In this document: positions 16,214-24,341 of the stretch, piece by piece
Position numbering within the stretch: the stretch's first letter is position 1
Layout: each line of letters opens with the position of its first letter
Source: Hyphomicrobiaceae bacterium UBA7697
GTDB taxonomy: Bacteria > Pseudomonadota > Alphaproteobacteria > Rhizobiales > Methyloligellaceae
Length of the DNA: 64,000 bases
Assembly (NCBI GenBank): GCA_002482645.1
Contig: DLGJ01000006.1
Coordinates: 62,001 to 126,000 of the forward strand
Reading direction: 5' to 3'
Notes under the pieces: model-generated
Databases searched by the model: none
Told to the model about the DNA's origin: nothing
The model's input: only the letters and a program-made list of their open reading frames with translations
Position numbers and translations under genes: made by a program

Positions 16214-16713
16214 TGTGCTGTCCCTTCGAACGCGCGTTCCAGCACGGCGATGTCGTATTTCGTCATCTGCATGAACGCATGCATGACGCGCTGAGAGGCC
16301 GCGTGGTCCTTGTCCGTCAGCATTTCGTAGAGCACGGCCGGTACGACTTGCCAGGACAGGCCGAACTTGTCCTTGAGCCAGCCGCATGGACGTTCCTCGC
16401 CGCCGGCGGTGAGCTTTGCCCAGTAGTAATCGACCTCGTTCTGATCCGCGCATTCGATCTGGAGCGAGATGGCGTCGTCGAACTTGACGCGAGGTCCGCC
16501 ATTCAGTGCACTGAACTTCTGTCCGTCGAGCTCGAACATGACGGCCATGACCGAGCCTGCGGGTTTGCCGTGAATGTCACGGCCTTCCTCGCCGTAGTGG
16601 CTGACATAGGTGATGCGCGAGTTGTCGAAGACGGTGCAGTAGAACTTCGCGGCCTCCTCGGCCTCGCTGTCGAACCAGAGGCAAGGCGTGATCTTTGACG
16701 TTGCGATGCTCAT
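16210..16713 (-). CDS. VOC family protein, 3-demethylubiquinone-methyltransferase-like
   Basis: 167 residues of the PhnB-like VOC group that databases often name 3-demethylubiquinone-9 3-methyltransferase, a name not supported by activity. Motifs: KITPCLWFDSEAEEAAKFY, FELDGQKFSALNGGP, EVDYYWAKLTAGGEERPCGW and DKFGLSWQVVP. Start 16713 follows GAAGGAGG by 8 bases. Both ends overlap neighbours by four bases (ATGA), showing tight coupling in the operon. Confidence 0.88.
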   Translation of the reverse strand: MSIATSKITPCLWFDSEAEEAAKFYCTVFDNSRITYVSHYGEEGRDIHGKPAGSVMAVMFELDGQKFSALNGGPRVKFDDAISLQIECADQNEVDYYWAKLTAGGEERPCGWLKDKFGLSWQVVPAVLYEMLTDKDHAASQRVMHAFMQMTKYDIAVLERAFEGTAQ

Positions 16714-17147
16714 CGGCCAGCCTCCTTCGCGGGCGTCATCCATCCGATCCCGGCGCCGCCCGGCTCGCGCAGGAGCGCGATGCGGCCAACGCCGGGGACA
16801 TCGAAAATGGGCCGCATGAGCCGCGCGCCGCGGACAAGCGCCTTCTCGACGCGCGCATCGACGTCATCGACCGCGATATAGGAGAGCCAGCCCTCCGGCA
16901 CGCCGGCGCAGCGCGCTGGGCCGGCCGGAAAGATGCCTCCGGCAAATTGCCCCACGGACTTGGCCGTCCAGTAGGTGCCGCCTTCCGGCATGGGCGTGGA
17001 ATCGAACGTCCAGCCGAGAGTATCGGCGTAGAACTTCCGGGCGCGTGCCTCGTCGTGGGTCACCAGCTCGTTCCAGCAGAACATTCCGTGTGCCCAATGT
17101 TTCGCCGGGTTGCCGGAGCGTCGCTCGGCGGTTGCTGCGTCACTCAT
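16710..17147 (-). CDS. VOC/glyoxalase family protein
   Basis: 145 residues forming a glyoxalase/bleomycin-resistance-like module: HGMFCWNELVTHDEARARKF, FYADTLGWTFD, VDDVDARVEKALVRGARL and a C-terminal GRIALLREPGGAGIGW. One VOC half is present, so a homodimer is expected. Third VOC gene of the operon and the most distinct from the other two. It lies 42 bases after the SRPBCC gene. Function unknown; binding of a hydrophobic or reactive carbonyl compound is a guess from the fold. Confidence 0.85.
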   Translation of the reverse strand: MSDAATAERRSGNPAKHWAHGMFCWNELVTHDEARARKFYADTLGWTFDSTPMPEGGTYWTAKSVGQFAGGIFPAGPARCAGVPEGWLSYIAVDDVDARVEKALVRGARLMRPIFDVPGVGRIALLREPGGAGIGWMTPAKEAGR

Positions 17148-17189
17148 GAAACTCTCCTAACGAAGTTTGGTTGCGGTCGGTCCGCCGGT

Positions 17190-17636
17190 CTAAGCGAGAT
17201 AGTGCTCGAGTTTGTCGAGGCAGCCCGACCAACCGTCGCGATGCCTGTCGCGCGCGGCCTCGTCGTAGAACTGCTCGTGGATCAGGGTGAGGATCGTTCC
17301 GTCGCCGTCGGGCTTGACGAGCACGGTCACGAAGGATTCCCGCTCCGGCATCGTGCGCCAGGCCCAAGTGAACGCGAGCTTCTCGCCCGGGATCACGTCG
17401 CGGTAGACGCCGCCGACATTGTGCTCCTCGCCGTCCTCGGTGAAGAAGCAGACGGCGTAACGGCCGCCGACGCGGACATCCGTCTCGGCATGGCGGACTT
17501 CCCCGGAGTCCGGCCCAAACCATCTCACGATTTTTTCGGGATCGGTCCAGGCGGCGTAGACCTTTTCGGGTGAGGCTCTGAGACGCCGCTTGAGGGTAAG
17601 ACTTGGCTTCGTCGGGACGTCTGTGTCTGTGGGCAT
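17190..17636 (-). CDS. SRPBCC/AHSA1 domain protein
   Basis: 148-residue START-like (AHSA1) protein: LTLKRRLRASPEKVYAAWTD at the N-terminus, PEKIVRWFGPD, VGGRYAVCFF, GGVYRDVIPGEKLAFTWAW and a C-terminal HRDGWSGCLDKLEHYL helix. The fold makes a deep hydrophobic pocket. Such genes are commonly paired with the ArsR-type regulator seen here. The 5' 112 bases overlap the 3' end of that regulator gene in another frame, much longer than the other overlaps in this operon. Confidence 0.87.
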   Translation of the reverse strand: MPTDTDVPTKPSLTLKRRLRASPEKVYAAWTDPEKIVRWFGPDSGEVRHAETDVRVGGRYAVCFFTEDGEEHNVGGVYRDVIPGEKLAFTWAWRTMPERESFVTVLVKPDGDGTILTLIHEQFYDEAARDRHRDGWSGCLDKLEHYLA

Positions 17637-18007
17637 GTGTCGTCCTCCAATAGCGTGCCGCCCTCAAGGAGAGCGTCCTCCTCGACGAGGGCAGCCAGAC
17701 GGTCGAGCCGCTCCGTCCAGAAGCGTTGATAACGGTCGAGCCATTCCATGGCGTGCGCCATGGGTTCGGCATTGAGCCGGCACGTCACGGTGCGGCCGCT
17801 CTTGGTCCGGGTGATGAGCCCCGCGTCCGAAAGCACCTTCAAATGCTTGAGGATCGCGGGCAGCGACATCGCGAACGGCTCGGCCAGCGCGCTGACGGGC
17901 ATGCCTTCCCCGGCATTCGGCTCGAGACGCGCCAGAAGCGCCCGCCGGGTCGGGTCGGCCAGCGCAGCGAAGGTGCGATCGAGTGCGTCGTTTGAATACT
18001 TAACCAT
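17525..18007 (-). CDS. ArsR-family (winged-helix) transcriptional regulator
   Basis: Small DNA-binding repressor. The start at 18007 gives MVKYSNDALDRTFAALADP, RRALLARL, a recognition helix in FAMSLPAILKHLKVLSDAGL and the wing TRTKSGRTVTCRLN. No metal-binding Cys pair is visible, so it belongs to the non-metal branch that usually sits beside SRPBCC genes. The core ends near residue 120; about 40 more residues with no similarity run through the start of the SRPBCC gene. A perfect 8-bp dyad covers its start codon, implying autorepression of the whole operon. Confidence 0.85.
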   Translation of the reverse strand: MVKYSNDALDRTFAALADPTRRALLARLEPNAGEGMPVSALAEPFAMSLPAILKHLKVLSDAGLITRTKSGRTVTCRLNAEPMAHAMEWLDRYQRFWTERLDRLAALVEEDALLEGGTLLEDDTCPQTQTSRRSQVLPSSGVSEPHPKRSTPPGPIPKKS

Positions 18008-18018
18008 TGAGTTAAGTA
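17997..18018. promoter_or_regulatory. Operator-like dyad over the arsR-type start codon
   Basis: TACTTAAC-cattga-GTTAAGTA: perfect 8-bp arms with a 6-bp spacer; the regulator's ATG (18005-18007) lies in the spacer. Size and AT-rich arms suit an ArsR-family dimer. Confidence 0.6.
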
Positions 18019-18075
18019 TAGGATCGCTTTTCCGGCCGGTCAACGGTCAAGGCGGGTCCATTCCTCCCGTACGAG

Positions 18076-18104
18076 TTGACAGACGGTATTCGGCTTTTTA
18101 TGGT
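18076..18104 (+). promoter_or_regulatory. Candidate sigma-70 promoter of rpmJ
   Basis: TTGACA (18076-18081), 17-base spacer, TATGGT (18099-18104). The predicted start near 18111 leaves a 65-nt leader. Confidence 0.6.
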
Positions 18105-18118
18105 CCGCCCCAACTCGC

Positions 18119-18143
18119 GGGCGGCCTTTTCGAAGGGCCGCCC
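18119..18143 (+). promoter_or_regulatory. Hairpin at the 5' end of the rpmJ leader
   Basis: Stem GGGCGGCC (18119-18126) with GGCCGCCC (18136-18143), followed by TGACTATTTT. It starts about 8 nt into the predicted transcript. It may be an attenuator or an mRNA-stabilising structure. Confidence 0.45.
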
Positions 18144-18175
18144 TGACTATTTTCAGCCGAAACGGATGGCGTGAG

Positions 18176-18301
18176 ATGAAGATCAAGAATTCTCTGAAGG
18201 CCTTGGTGAAGCGCCATCGGGACAACCGGGTGGTTCGCCGCCGCGGCCGGCTCTATGTGATCAACAAGACCAACCGCCGGTTCAAGGCGCGTCAGGGCTA
18301 G
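18176..18301 (+). CDS. rpmJ: 50S ribosomal protein L36
   Basis: 41-residue ribosomal protein L36: MKIKNSLKALVKRHRDNRVV, then RRRGRLYVINKTNRRFKARQG. It is the long, cysteine-free (C-) form; the zinc-ribbon Cys/His of the C+ form are absent. As usual in Alphaproteobacteria it is not in a ribosomal operon but alone, here with its own promoter. Confidence 0.96.
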   Translation: MKIKNSLKALVKRHRDNRVVRRRGRLYVINKTNRRFKARQG

Positions 18302-18371
18302 CGGCTCCGCTCGGCCTTCCGGTCTTTCCCCGTCCGCATTGGACCGGGGATTCACACGATGAAATGTTTTG

Positions 18372-18400
18372 ACGGGGCCCCTGAGGGCCCCGTACCTTTT
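18372..18400 (+). terminator. Weak terminator-like hairpin after rpmJ
   Basis: 9-bp stem ACGGGGCCC / GGGCCCCGT with CTGA loop, followed by ACCTTTT. The U-tract is short, and the next gene begins at 18405, so read-through may be substantial. Confidence 0.5.
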
Positions 18401-18404
18401 CGGG

Positions 18405-19211
18405 ATGGAAACGATCGGTCATCGGCTTCTCTTGTGCCTTGTAGCGGTGGCATTCGCCGCTTGCGCGCCGGCGTCCGCGTTTGCGTCGCCGCCCATCGTG
18501 CGGGTGCAATTCTTCGAACATTTCGACGACGAACCGGAGGAAGACCTTCCGCCGGCGGACGGCCCGGCGCTCGACGGTCTCGATCTCCCGGCCGCGCCGG
18601 ATTTGGATCTGGACGCCGTGCCGGAGCCGCCTGCCGCGCTGCCCGATAGCGCCGAAGGCCAAGCGCCGAACGCACTGGACGAGGGGCTGGCCGCTGTCGG
18701 CGTGCCGCCGGCGTTCGATCCCGCCGACCGGCCGGAATTGCTGGCGGGACTCTACGACCGGCTCGCCCATGCCAAGAGCCAGAACGATGCCGCGCCGATC
18801 ACGGCGGCCATCGAGGAGTTGTGGACGGCCTCCGGCAGCGACACGATCGACCTTCTGATGAGCCGGGCGATGCAATTCGCCAACGACTCGGAAGTCGATC
18901 TCTCGCTCGCAGTGCTGGATGCCATCGTGGAACTCGCGCCGAACGAGGCGGAAGCCTGGTATTTGCGCGCCAAGGTCAACGTGCTTGCGGGAAACCCGGA
19001 GCGTGCCTTGGCCGACCTGCGCCGCACGCTCAATCTGGATGCGAAGCATTATCTGGCGATTACCGATCTCGGGCTCGTGCTGGAACAGCTCGGCGCGAAG
19101 AAAGAAGCGCTGGAAGCCTATCGTCAGGCGCTTGCGGTCAATCCCTATTTGGATGACGCCAAGGCCGGTGTCGACGCGCTCAAACGCGAAGTCGAAGGCC
19201 AGGATATCTAG
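18405..19211 (+). CDS. TPR-repeat periplasmic or envelope protein
   Basis: 268 residues: signal peptide METIGHRLLL...APASAFA (about 1-27), an acidic Pro-rich stretch (DEPEEDLPPADGP...), then tetratricopeptide repeats, the clearest being NEAEAWYLRAKVNVLAGNPE and KEALEAYRQALAVNPYLDDA. TPRs mediate protein-protein contact. Homologues are common in Hyphomicrobiales without assigned function. Start 18405 sits at the head of the signal peptide; an upstream ATG at 18369 would lie inside the hairpin 18372-18400. Downstream comes pyk on the opposite strand. Confidence 0.8.
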   Translation: METIGHRLLLCLVAVAFAACAPASAFASPPIVRVQFFEHFDDEPEEDLPPADGPALDGLDLPAAPDLDLDAVPEPPAALPDSAEGQAPNALDEGLAAVGVPPAFDPADRPELLAGLYDRLAHAKSQNDAAPITAAIEELWTASGSDTIDLLMSRAMQFANDSEVDLSLAVLDAIVELAPNEAEAWYLRAKVNVLAGNPERALADLRRTLNLDAKHYLAITDLGLVLEQLGAKKEALEAYRQALAVNPYLDDAKAGVDALKREVEGQDI

Positions 19212-19314
19212 TCTGTAGCCCTGGCCGTCCAACCACGGCGTTCAATTCAAGCTGTCCGATCGCGGATCTTCAGGTCTCGAAGGCGAGACGACGGTTTATC
19301 CTGCGGAGTTGGGC

Positions 19315-20751
19315 CTACGGATCGTCGTCCGCGGTCGGATCGACTTCCGCGATCCGCAACAGATTCGTCGCGCCCGACTTTCCGAGCGGCACGCCGGCGG
19401 TCACGATGACCTGTTGTCCGGCTTTCGCGAACCCTTCCTCGTAGGCGATGCGGCACGCCTTCGCGACCATGTCGTCGAGATTGATCGGATCGTCGGCGAG
19501 GACGCAATGCTGGCCCCAAACGATCGAAAGCTTCCGGGCGGTGCGCGGGATCGGCGTCAGCGCCAGGATCGGCTGTTGCGGCCGTTCGCGCGCGGCGCGC
19601 AAGGCGGTGGCGCCCGAGGCCGTGTAGCAAACGATGGCGGCCAGATCGAGAGTCTCGGCGACCGTGCGGGCCGCCGCCGAGATCGCGTCGGCTCCCGTTG
19701 CCTGAGGGTCGATGCGTTGCGCATGAATGATCGCGGCATGCAGCGGATCGTGCTCCACCTCGATGGCGATGCGGTCCATGGTGGCGACGGCCTCGACCGG
19801 GAACTTCCCGACGGCGGACTCCGCCGACAGCATCACCGCGTCGGTGCCTTCAAACACGGCGGTGGCGACGTCGGACACCTCCGCGCGCGTCGGCACGGGC
19901 GCGTAGATCATCGATTCCAGCATCTGCGTGGCCACGACCACGGGCTTGCCGGCGTTGCGCGCCGCGCGGCTGATCTGCTTCTGCAGGCCGGGCACTTTCT
20001 CCACCGGCATTTCCACGCCGAGATCGCCTCGCGCCACCATGATCCCGTCCGCGAGTTCCACGATCTCCTTGAGAAAGTGAATGGCGGTCGGCTTTTCGAT
20101 CTTGGCCATGATGGCGGACCGGTTCTTGCTGAGTTTCCGCGCCTCTTCGATGTCGGCGGGCCGCTGGACAAAGGACAAGGCGAGCCAGGAGACGCCGATC
20201 GAGTTCGCGCATTCGATGTCGGCGCGATCCTTGTCGGTCAGGGCGCCGAAGGGCAGCACCGTGTCCGGCAGGCTGATGCCTTTGCGGCTGCCGAGCAAAC
20301 CGGAATTGAGCACTTCGGCGTCGATGCGCACGTCCGAGGATTCCACGACGCGCAGCCTGAGTTTGCCGTCGTCGAGCAGGAGCATGTGGCCGTTCTCGAC
20401 CGACTCGAAGATCTCCGGATGGGGCAGATGGACGCGGCCCAATCCGCCGACATCTTCGCGGCGAACGAAGCTGACGATGTCGCCTTTCGTCAGGCGCATC
20501 GTCCCGGACTCGATCTTGCCGATGCGGAGCTTGGGTCCTTGCAGGTCCACCAGGATGCCGATGGGGCGCGAAAACTCCGTTTCCAGCTTGCGGACGATCC
20601 CGTGGACCTCCCGCAAGCCGTCATGAGTCGCGTGGCTCATGTTCACACGAAAGACGTCGGCGCCCGCTTCGAACAGGCGCCGCATGGTTTCTTCGTTCGT
20701 GGAGGCAGGACCGAGCGTGGCGACGATCTTGACTCGCCGGTTACGCCTCAT
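19315..20751 (-). CDS. pyk: Pyruvate kinase
   Basis: Cytosolic enzyme converting phosphoenolpyruvate and ADP to pyruvate and ATP in lower glycolysis. 478 residues, the family length: KIVATLGPAS at the N-terminus, VNMSHATHDG, B-domain, the Lys/Mg motif MAKIEKPTA and GIMVARGDLGVEMP, PVVVATQMLESM, and a C-terminal allosteric domain (AIVCYTASGATALRAARE). Its start overlaps the stop of the DUF1036 gene by four bases, so the two are co-transcribed. Confidence 0.97.
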   Translation of the reverse strand: MRRNRRVKIVATLGPASTNEETMRRLFEAGADVFRVNMSHATHDGLREVHGIVRKLETEFSRPIGILVDLQGPKLRIGKIESGTMRLTKGDIVSFVRREDVGGLGRVHLPHPEIFESVENGHMLLLDDGKLRLRVVESSDVRIDAEVLNSGLLGSRKGISLPDTVLPFGALTDKDRADIECANSIGVSWLALSFVQRPADIEEARKLSKNRSAIMAKIEKPTAIHFLKEIVELADGIMVARGDLGVEMPVEKVPGLQKQISRAARNAGKPVVVATQMLESMIYAPVPTRAEVSDVATAVFEGTDAVMLSAESAVGKFPVEAVATMDRIAIEVEHDPLHAAIIHAQRIDPQATGADAISAAARTVAETLDLAAIVCYTASGATALRAARERPQQPILALTPIPRTARKLSIVWGQHCVLADDPINLDDMVAKACRIAYEEGFAKAGQQVIVTAGVPLGKSGATNLLRIAEVDPTADDDP

Positions 20752-21245
20752 TGGTTTTTGTCTTCGCCGTCAGGGTCCGTGAGCCGCACGGTCCAATCCC
20801 TCTCTTCGCCGGTGTCGACCTCGAAGAAACCCGTGCGCCGGTGGCCGCGCTTCTCGCAATCGTTGGTGTCGCGAATGGTGAAGGACTTGTCGTCCGTGCA
20901 CATATAGAGGCTGCCTGCCCACTCGCCACCACGGTCATAGTCCACCGCGTGGATATAATAGTAGCGTCCGATCAGCACACCCTTGAGCAAGGTCTCGCAT
21001 GTGTGCGACGCGATGTTCCACCAGCCTTCGCTGGCCCAGCCTTCGGTATCCTTGTAGCCGATGGCGACGCCGACGCGGCTGGCGGTCGTGTTGCACAACT
21101 TCAGGTCCGCCATCGCGGGCGTAACGCCGGTTCCCGTCAGGATGCCGAGCACCGTGACTCCGGCCGCGACGGTCGCGGTGGCAACCAGGCGGCGTGCGAC
21201 GGCCCGGACTGGGGCGGATATGCGGATCACATCGGAGACAGGCAT
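20748..21245 (-). CDS. DUF1036 family secreted protein
   Basis: 165 residues with an N-terminal hydrophobic signal region (about 17-46, ending TPAMA) and a DUF1036 domain: LKLCNTTASRVGVAIGYKD, GWWNIASHTCETLLKG, RYYYIHAVDYDRGGEW and DKSFTIRDTNDCEKRG. The Cys residues are family-conserved and probably form disulfides in the periplasm. DUF1036 genes neighbour pyk in many rhizobial genomes; the functional link is unknown. Confidence 0.88.
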   Translation of the reverse strand: MPVSDVIRISAPVRAVARRLVATATVAAGVTVLGILTGTGVTPAMADLKLCNTTASRVGVAIGYKDTEGWASEGWWNIASHTCETLLKGVLIGRYYYIHAVDYDRGGEWAGSLYMCTDDKSFTIRDTNDCEKRGHRRTGFFEVDTGEERDWTVRLTDPDGEDKNQ

Positions 21246-21381
21246 CGGGTTCTCAAAGTCTGAAAGTCGTGTCTAACGGGCCCCGAACGGTAGCGGCGAA
21301 TAGGTTGCATTTTTCTGACCGGCGCGGATCGATTATAAGGCTGGGATTGCGCCGGTAAAACACCGCCCAACTTTGGGGTAA

Positions 21382-22242
21382 ATGTGTCGCGGCCTCGAGT
21401 TTGCTACGTTGGCCTCTATCGCTTTGGAGTTAAGTCTGGATACGTTGGTACAAGAAGAGTCGGGCGAGAAGCCATACCGGACCATTGACGGGGATGTAAA
21501 GCTCGGTCTCTTGATCCTGTGCGACCACGCGCAGAACCGTATCCCGGAAGACTTTCACACGCTTGGCCTGCGGCCGGAAGATCTCCACCGCCATACGGCG
21601 TTCGATCTCGGCGCGGAGGGCGTGGCCCGGTTCCTCGCCAAGATGCTCGGCGCGCCCGCCGTCATCAGCCAGTTCTCGCGGCTGCTCGTCGATCCGAACC
21701 GGGGCCTGGACGACCCGACGCTAATCATGGAGATCGCGGACGGTCTCGTGGTTCCGGGCAATGTCGGCTTGAGCGGCGCGGCGCGCGAGGAACGGCTCGA
21801 CCGCTTCTACCGGCCCTACGACGACGCCATCGGCCGGACCATCGGCGCGGCCGTCGGCGCGGGCAGGCCGCCCGTGATCCTCTCGATCCACAGCTTCACG
21901 CAGGCTTGGAAAGGGGTTCCGAGGCCCTGGCATGCCTCCGTGCTCTGGGACAAGGACCCCCGGCTGCCGCTGCCGCTGCTGGACGGCCTCAAGACCATCC
22001 CGGACGCGGTGATCGGCGACAACGTTCCGTATTCGGGGCAGCTCAAGGGCGATACGCTGTACCGGCATGCCACCGCGCGCGGTCTCGCTCATGCTCTCAT
22101 CGAGGTCCGGCAGGACCTGATCCTGGGCGAGGCGGGCCAGGCGGAGTGGGCCGCGCACCTTGCGCGGGTCGTCTCCGGCGTGCTTCGGTCCACCAACGGA
22201 CTGAACGCGATCGAGCATCACGGCTCTCATACGGGCATCTGA
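21382..22242 (+). CDS. N-formylglutamate amidohydrolase family protein (second copy)
   Basis: 286 residues of the FGase fold but of a branch distinct from the gene at 2849. Motifs: LLILCDHAQNRIPEDF, HTAFDLGAEGVARFLA, RLLVDPNRGLDDPTLI, and SIHSFTQAW with a C-terminal ALIEVRQDLI. These supply the zinc ligands (His/Glu/His). The start is uncertain: ATG at 21382 is the first, but similarity begins near DVKLGLLILCDHA. It heads a plus-strand run with DUF1244 and DUF2312 genes, a grouping seen in other Hyphomicrobiales. Substrate unproven. Confidence 0.85.
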   Translation: MCRGLEFATLASIALELSLDTLVQEESGEKPYRTIDGDVKLGLLILCDHAQNRIPEDFHTLGLRPEDLHRHTAFDLGAEGVARFLAKMLGAPAVISQFSRLLVDPNRGLDDPTLIMEIADGLVVPGNVGLSGAAREERLDRFYRPYDDAIGRTIGAAVGAGRPPVILSIHSFTQAWKGVPRPWHASVLWDKDPRLPLPLLDGLKTIPDAVIGDNVPYSGQLKGDTLYRHATARGLAHALIEVRQDLILGEAGQAEWAAHLARVVSGVLRSTNGLNAIEHHGSHTGI

Positions 22243-22259
22243 CGGACGAAAGGCGCGGC

Positions 22260-22514
22260 ATGGACGAGACAGCAAGAACCGAGATCGAGGCGGCGGCCTT
22301 CCGGCGCCTGGTGGAACATTTGCAAGAGCGGACCGATGTGCAGAACATCGATCTGATGGACCTCGCGGGCTTTTGCCGGAACTGCCTGTCGCGGTGGTAT
22401 CTGGAGGCGGCGGACGAGCGCGGCATCCCGCTCGCCAAGGCCGAGGCTCAACGAATCGTCTACGGCATGCCGTACGAGGACTGGAAGGCGAAGTTCCAGA
22501 CCGAACGCGCCTGA
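22260..22514 (+). CDS. DUF1244 family protein
   Basis: 84-residue conserved protein, DUF1244: EIEAAAFRRLVEHLQERTDV, NIDLMDLAGFCRNCLSRWY and GMPYEDWKAKFQ. The CRNC pair is conserved and may bind metal or be redox-active. It starts 18 bases after the amidohydrolase-like gene and is likely co-transcribed. Function unknown. Confidence 0.9.
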   Translation: MDETARTEIEAAAFRRLVEHLQERTDVQNIDLMDLAGFCRNCLSRWYLEAADERGIPLAKAEAQRIVYGMPYEDWKAKFQTERA

Positions 22515-22683
22515 CGGCGAAATATATTTCGTATTGAACGGGTTAGTCGCCACTGCCGTGGTGTCCGGGCACCGGCTTTGGATAAGCGGGAAAAGGAGCC
22601 CTTGCGCCTTGCCGCGTCTCGCGATTCTGGCTCAAGCTCCGCTCTTCATCGAATCATCGAAAAAACGTGTCGAGGAACCCAAC

Positions 22684-22947
22684 GTGCAGCTTCAGACATC
22701 GGCCAAAGATCAGCTTCGTGCCTTCGTATCCCGTATCGAACGGTTGGAGGAAGAAAAGGCGGCGCTCTCCGCGGATCTGAAAGAGGTCTATGCGGAGGCA
22801 AAAGGCAACGGCTTCGACGTCAAGGCGCTTAGGAAGCTGATCAGCATCCGGAAGCAGGACGACAACAAGCGCCGGGAGGAGGAGATGATCCTCGCCACCT
22901 ATCTCCACGCGCTTGGCATGGATGCCGAGGAGTCGGAGGCGGCCTAG
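22684..22947 (+). CDS. DUF2312 family protein
   Basis: 87-residue alphaproteobacterial protein with DUF2312 core QLRAFVSRIERLEEEKAALS and ALRKLISIRKQDDNKRREEE, a short helical, coiled-coil-like domain also described as GapR-like; in Caulobacter GapR is a nucleoid protein that binds overtwisted DNA and is needed for replication. I therefore suspect a GapR homologue. GTG at 22684 is chosen because GAGGAA lies 6 bases upstream; the longer open frame from 22534 has no similarity. It is third in the run after DUF1244. Confidence 0.85.
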   Translation: MQLQTSAKDQLRAFVSRIERLEEEKAALSADLKEVYAEAKGNGFDVKALRKLISIRKQDDNKRREEEMILATYLHALGMDAEESEAA

Positions 22948-22994
22948 CCGCCGCACCGCGAGAAGCCGATTGGCCGCCGGCGCAAACGCGCTGT

Positions 22995-24341
22995 CTAAAG
23001 GGCGCGCGCCAACCGGGTCCGGCCTTGCTTCGGCAGTCCCGCATAGAGGCTTCTTACGGCGGGGCCCGAGAGCGTCTGGACGCTGGCCAGGCCGAGATAG
23101 CCGGACGTCCGGCGGAGTTCGAAGCGCGCGGGTTGGTCCATATCGTCGAACAGATACCCGATGTCGTCCTGCTCGGGATGCGTGAGCGGCACGAGCTCGC
23201 GGTCGTGCGCGACCGACGTGTCCGACATCAAGCGGGCGGTTTCGAATGGGACATAACTCAGCTCGTCCGGATGGTCGTCGTCGTATTCCGGTGCGCCGGC
23301 CACTGAGGCCTGGCGGTAGGCGGGCGCTTTCTGCTGCGCCGAGGCGGACATTTGCGGCGGAATCGGAGCTCTGACTTGCGCCGGGCCCGAGGTGTCACGC
23401 TGCCAGGGCATGGCGCCGCCGAGGCTCGCCAGCGAGAAATTCCTGGCCGGTTTTGCAGGCTCCGGTACTTCCGCGTCGGCAGGCGCGAGCGCCATGGGCT
23501 TGAACTGCGATTTGAATTCCGGCTCCGCCGAGGCGACCACCGGCATCGCGACCGGCGGGTTCGTCAACTGAGCGACGAGCCGGACCGGGTTGGGCGTCGG
23601 AAGCGGCGTGGCGGACGCGATCGCCGTCGGCGACGCCAATCCCCTGGCCTGGGCGATCAGCGTTGGATTGACCATGCCCTTCGCCAGCGCGGTTTGGTAA
23701 TCTCTCTTGGTGATCCGCCGCCCGTCGCTCGGAATGTAGCCGGTCTTGCCTTCCGGGAAGAGGGCGGCCAGCTCGAGGCGGGGCATGCGCGGCCACATGC
23801 GCACATTTCCGACGTCCACGTGAACGAAGGGAATGCCCGAGGTCGGGTAGTAGCCGACGCCGCCGACCTCTTGAATGAGCGCCGAGGCTCGAAGCGTCTT
23901 CACCGGAATGTCCGGGAAATGAATGTCGCAGGCCCTACCGAGCGTGTGCTGGCTCCGGCGGGCCTGACCGCCGCCGGACCGTCTGAGCTTTTCGTTGGTT
24001 CTCGGGCTGCGGTAAGCGGAAACGAGATGGATCGGCTCCTTGGACCCGAGCCGCTGGTGCAGGGTCCAAACCAGATCAATCAGCTCACGGTTCATTGTCG
24101 TGGGCTCGTTCACACGCCAGTCGCGCATGAACCAGTTGAGCTTTTTGAGGGCTTCCTCGTCCCAAACGCCATCGCGTTTGTAGGTGACGGTCAGCGTCTC
24201 TTTCGTGTGGATCTCGTAAAGGGAAAGGGTGCGGTCCTCGGCGGAAGCGCCGGCAGCCTGGCCGATGACCGCGACGGCGGTCAGGGTCAAGACCGCTGCG
24301 CGCAGCGCAGCACGGCGTACACGACTCCCCCTCGAACGCAT
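22995..24341 (-). CDS. DUF882 (YcbK-like) peptidase M15 family protein
   Basis: 448-residue exported protein. Signal peptide about 1-35, then a DUF882 domain related to D-Ala-D-Ala carboxypeptidases of the M15 type: VSAYRSPRTN, SQHTLGRACDIHFPD (metal His and Asp) and FVHVDVG (metal His). This suggests zinc-dependent cleavage of peptidoglycan peptides in the periplasm. Residues after about 220 are a long Pro/Ala-rich region of low complexity with no domain I recognise. The next gene upstream is an L,D-transpeptidase, so both may remodel cell wall. Confidence 0.88.
   Translation of the reverse strand: MRSRGSRVRRAALRAAVLTLTAVAVIGQAAGASAEDRTLSLYEIHTKETLTVTYKRDGVWDEEALKKLNWFMRDWRVNEPTTMNRELIDLVWTLHQRLGSKEPIHLVSAYRSPRTNEKLRRSGGGQARRSQHTLGRACDIHFPDIPVKTLRASALIQEVGGVGYYPTSGIPFVHVDVGNVRMWPRMPRLELAALFPEGKTGYIPSDGRRITKRDYQTALAKGMVNPTLIAQARGLASPTAIASATPLPTPNPVRLVAQLTNPPVAMPVVASAEPEFKSQFKPMALAPADAEVPEPAKPARNFSLASLGGAMPWQRDTSGPAQVRAPIPPQMSASAQQKAPAYRQASVAGAPEYDDDHPDELSYVPFETARLMSDTSVAHDRELVPLTHPEQDDIGYLFDDMDQPARFELRRTSGYLGLASVQTLSGPAVRSLYAGLPKQGRTRLARAL

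Noticed and set aside
16210..16713. 3-demethylubiquinone-9 3-methyltransferase
   Set aside because: A common database name for this VOC branch; the sequence has no SAM-binding motif, so no methyltransferase is claimed.
19309..20907. 532-codon plus-strand frame
   Set aside because: Antisense shadow of pyk.
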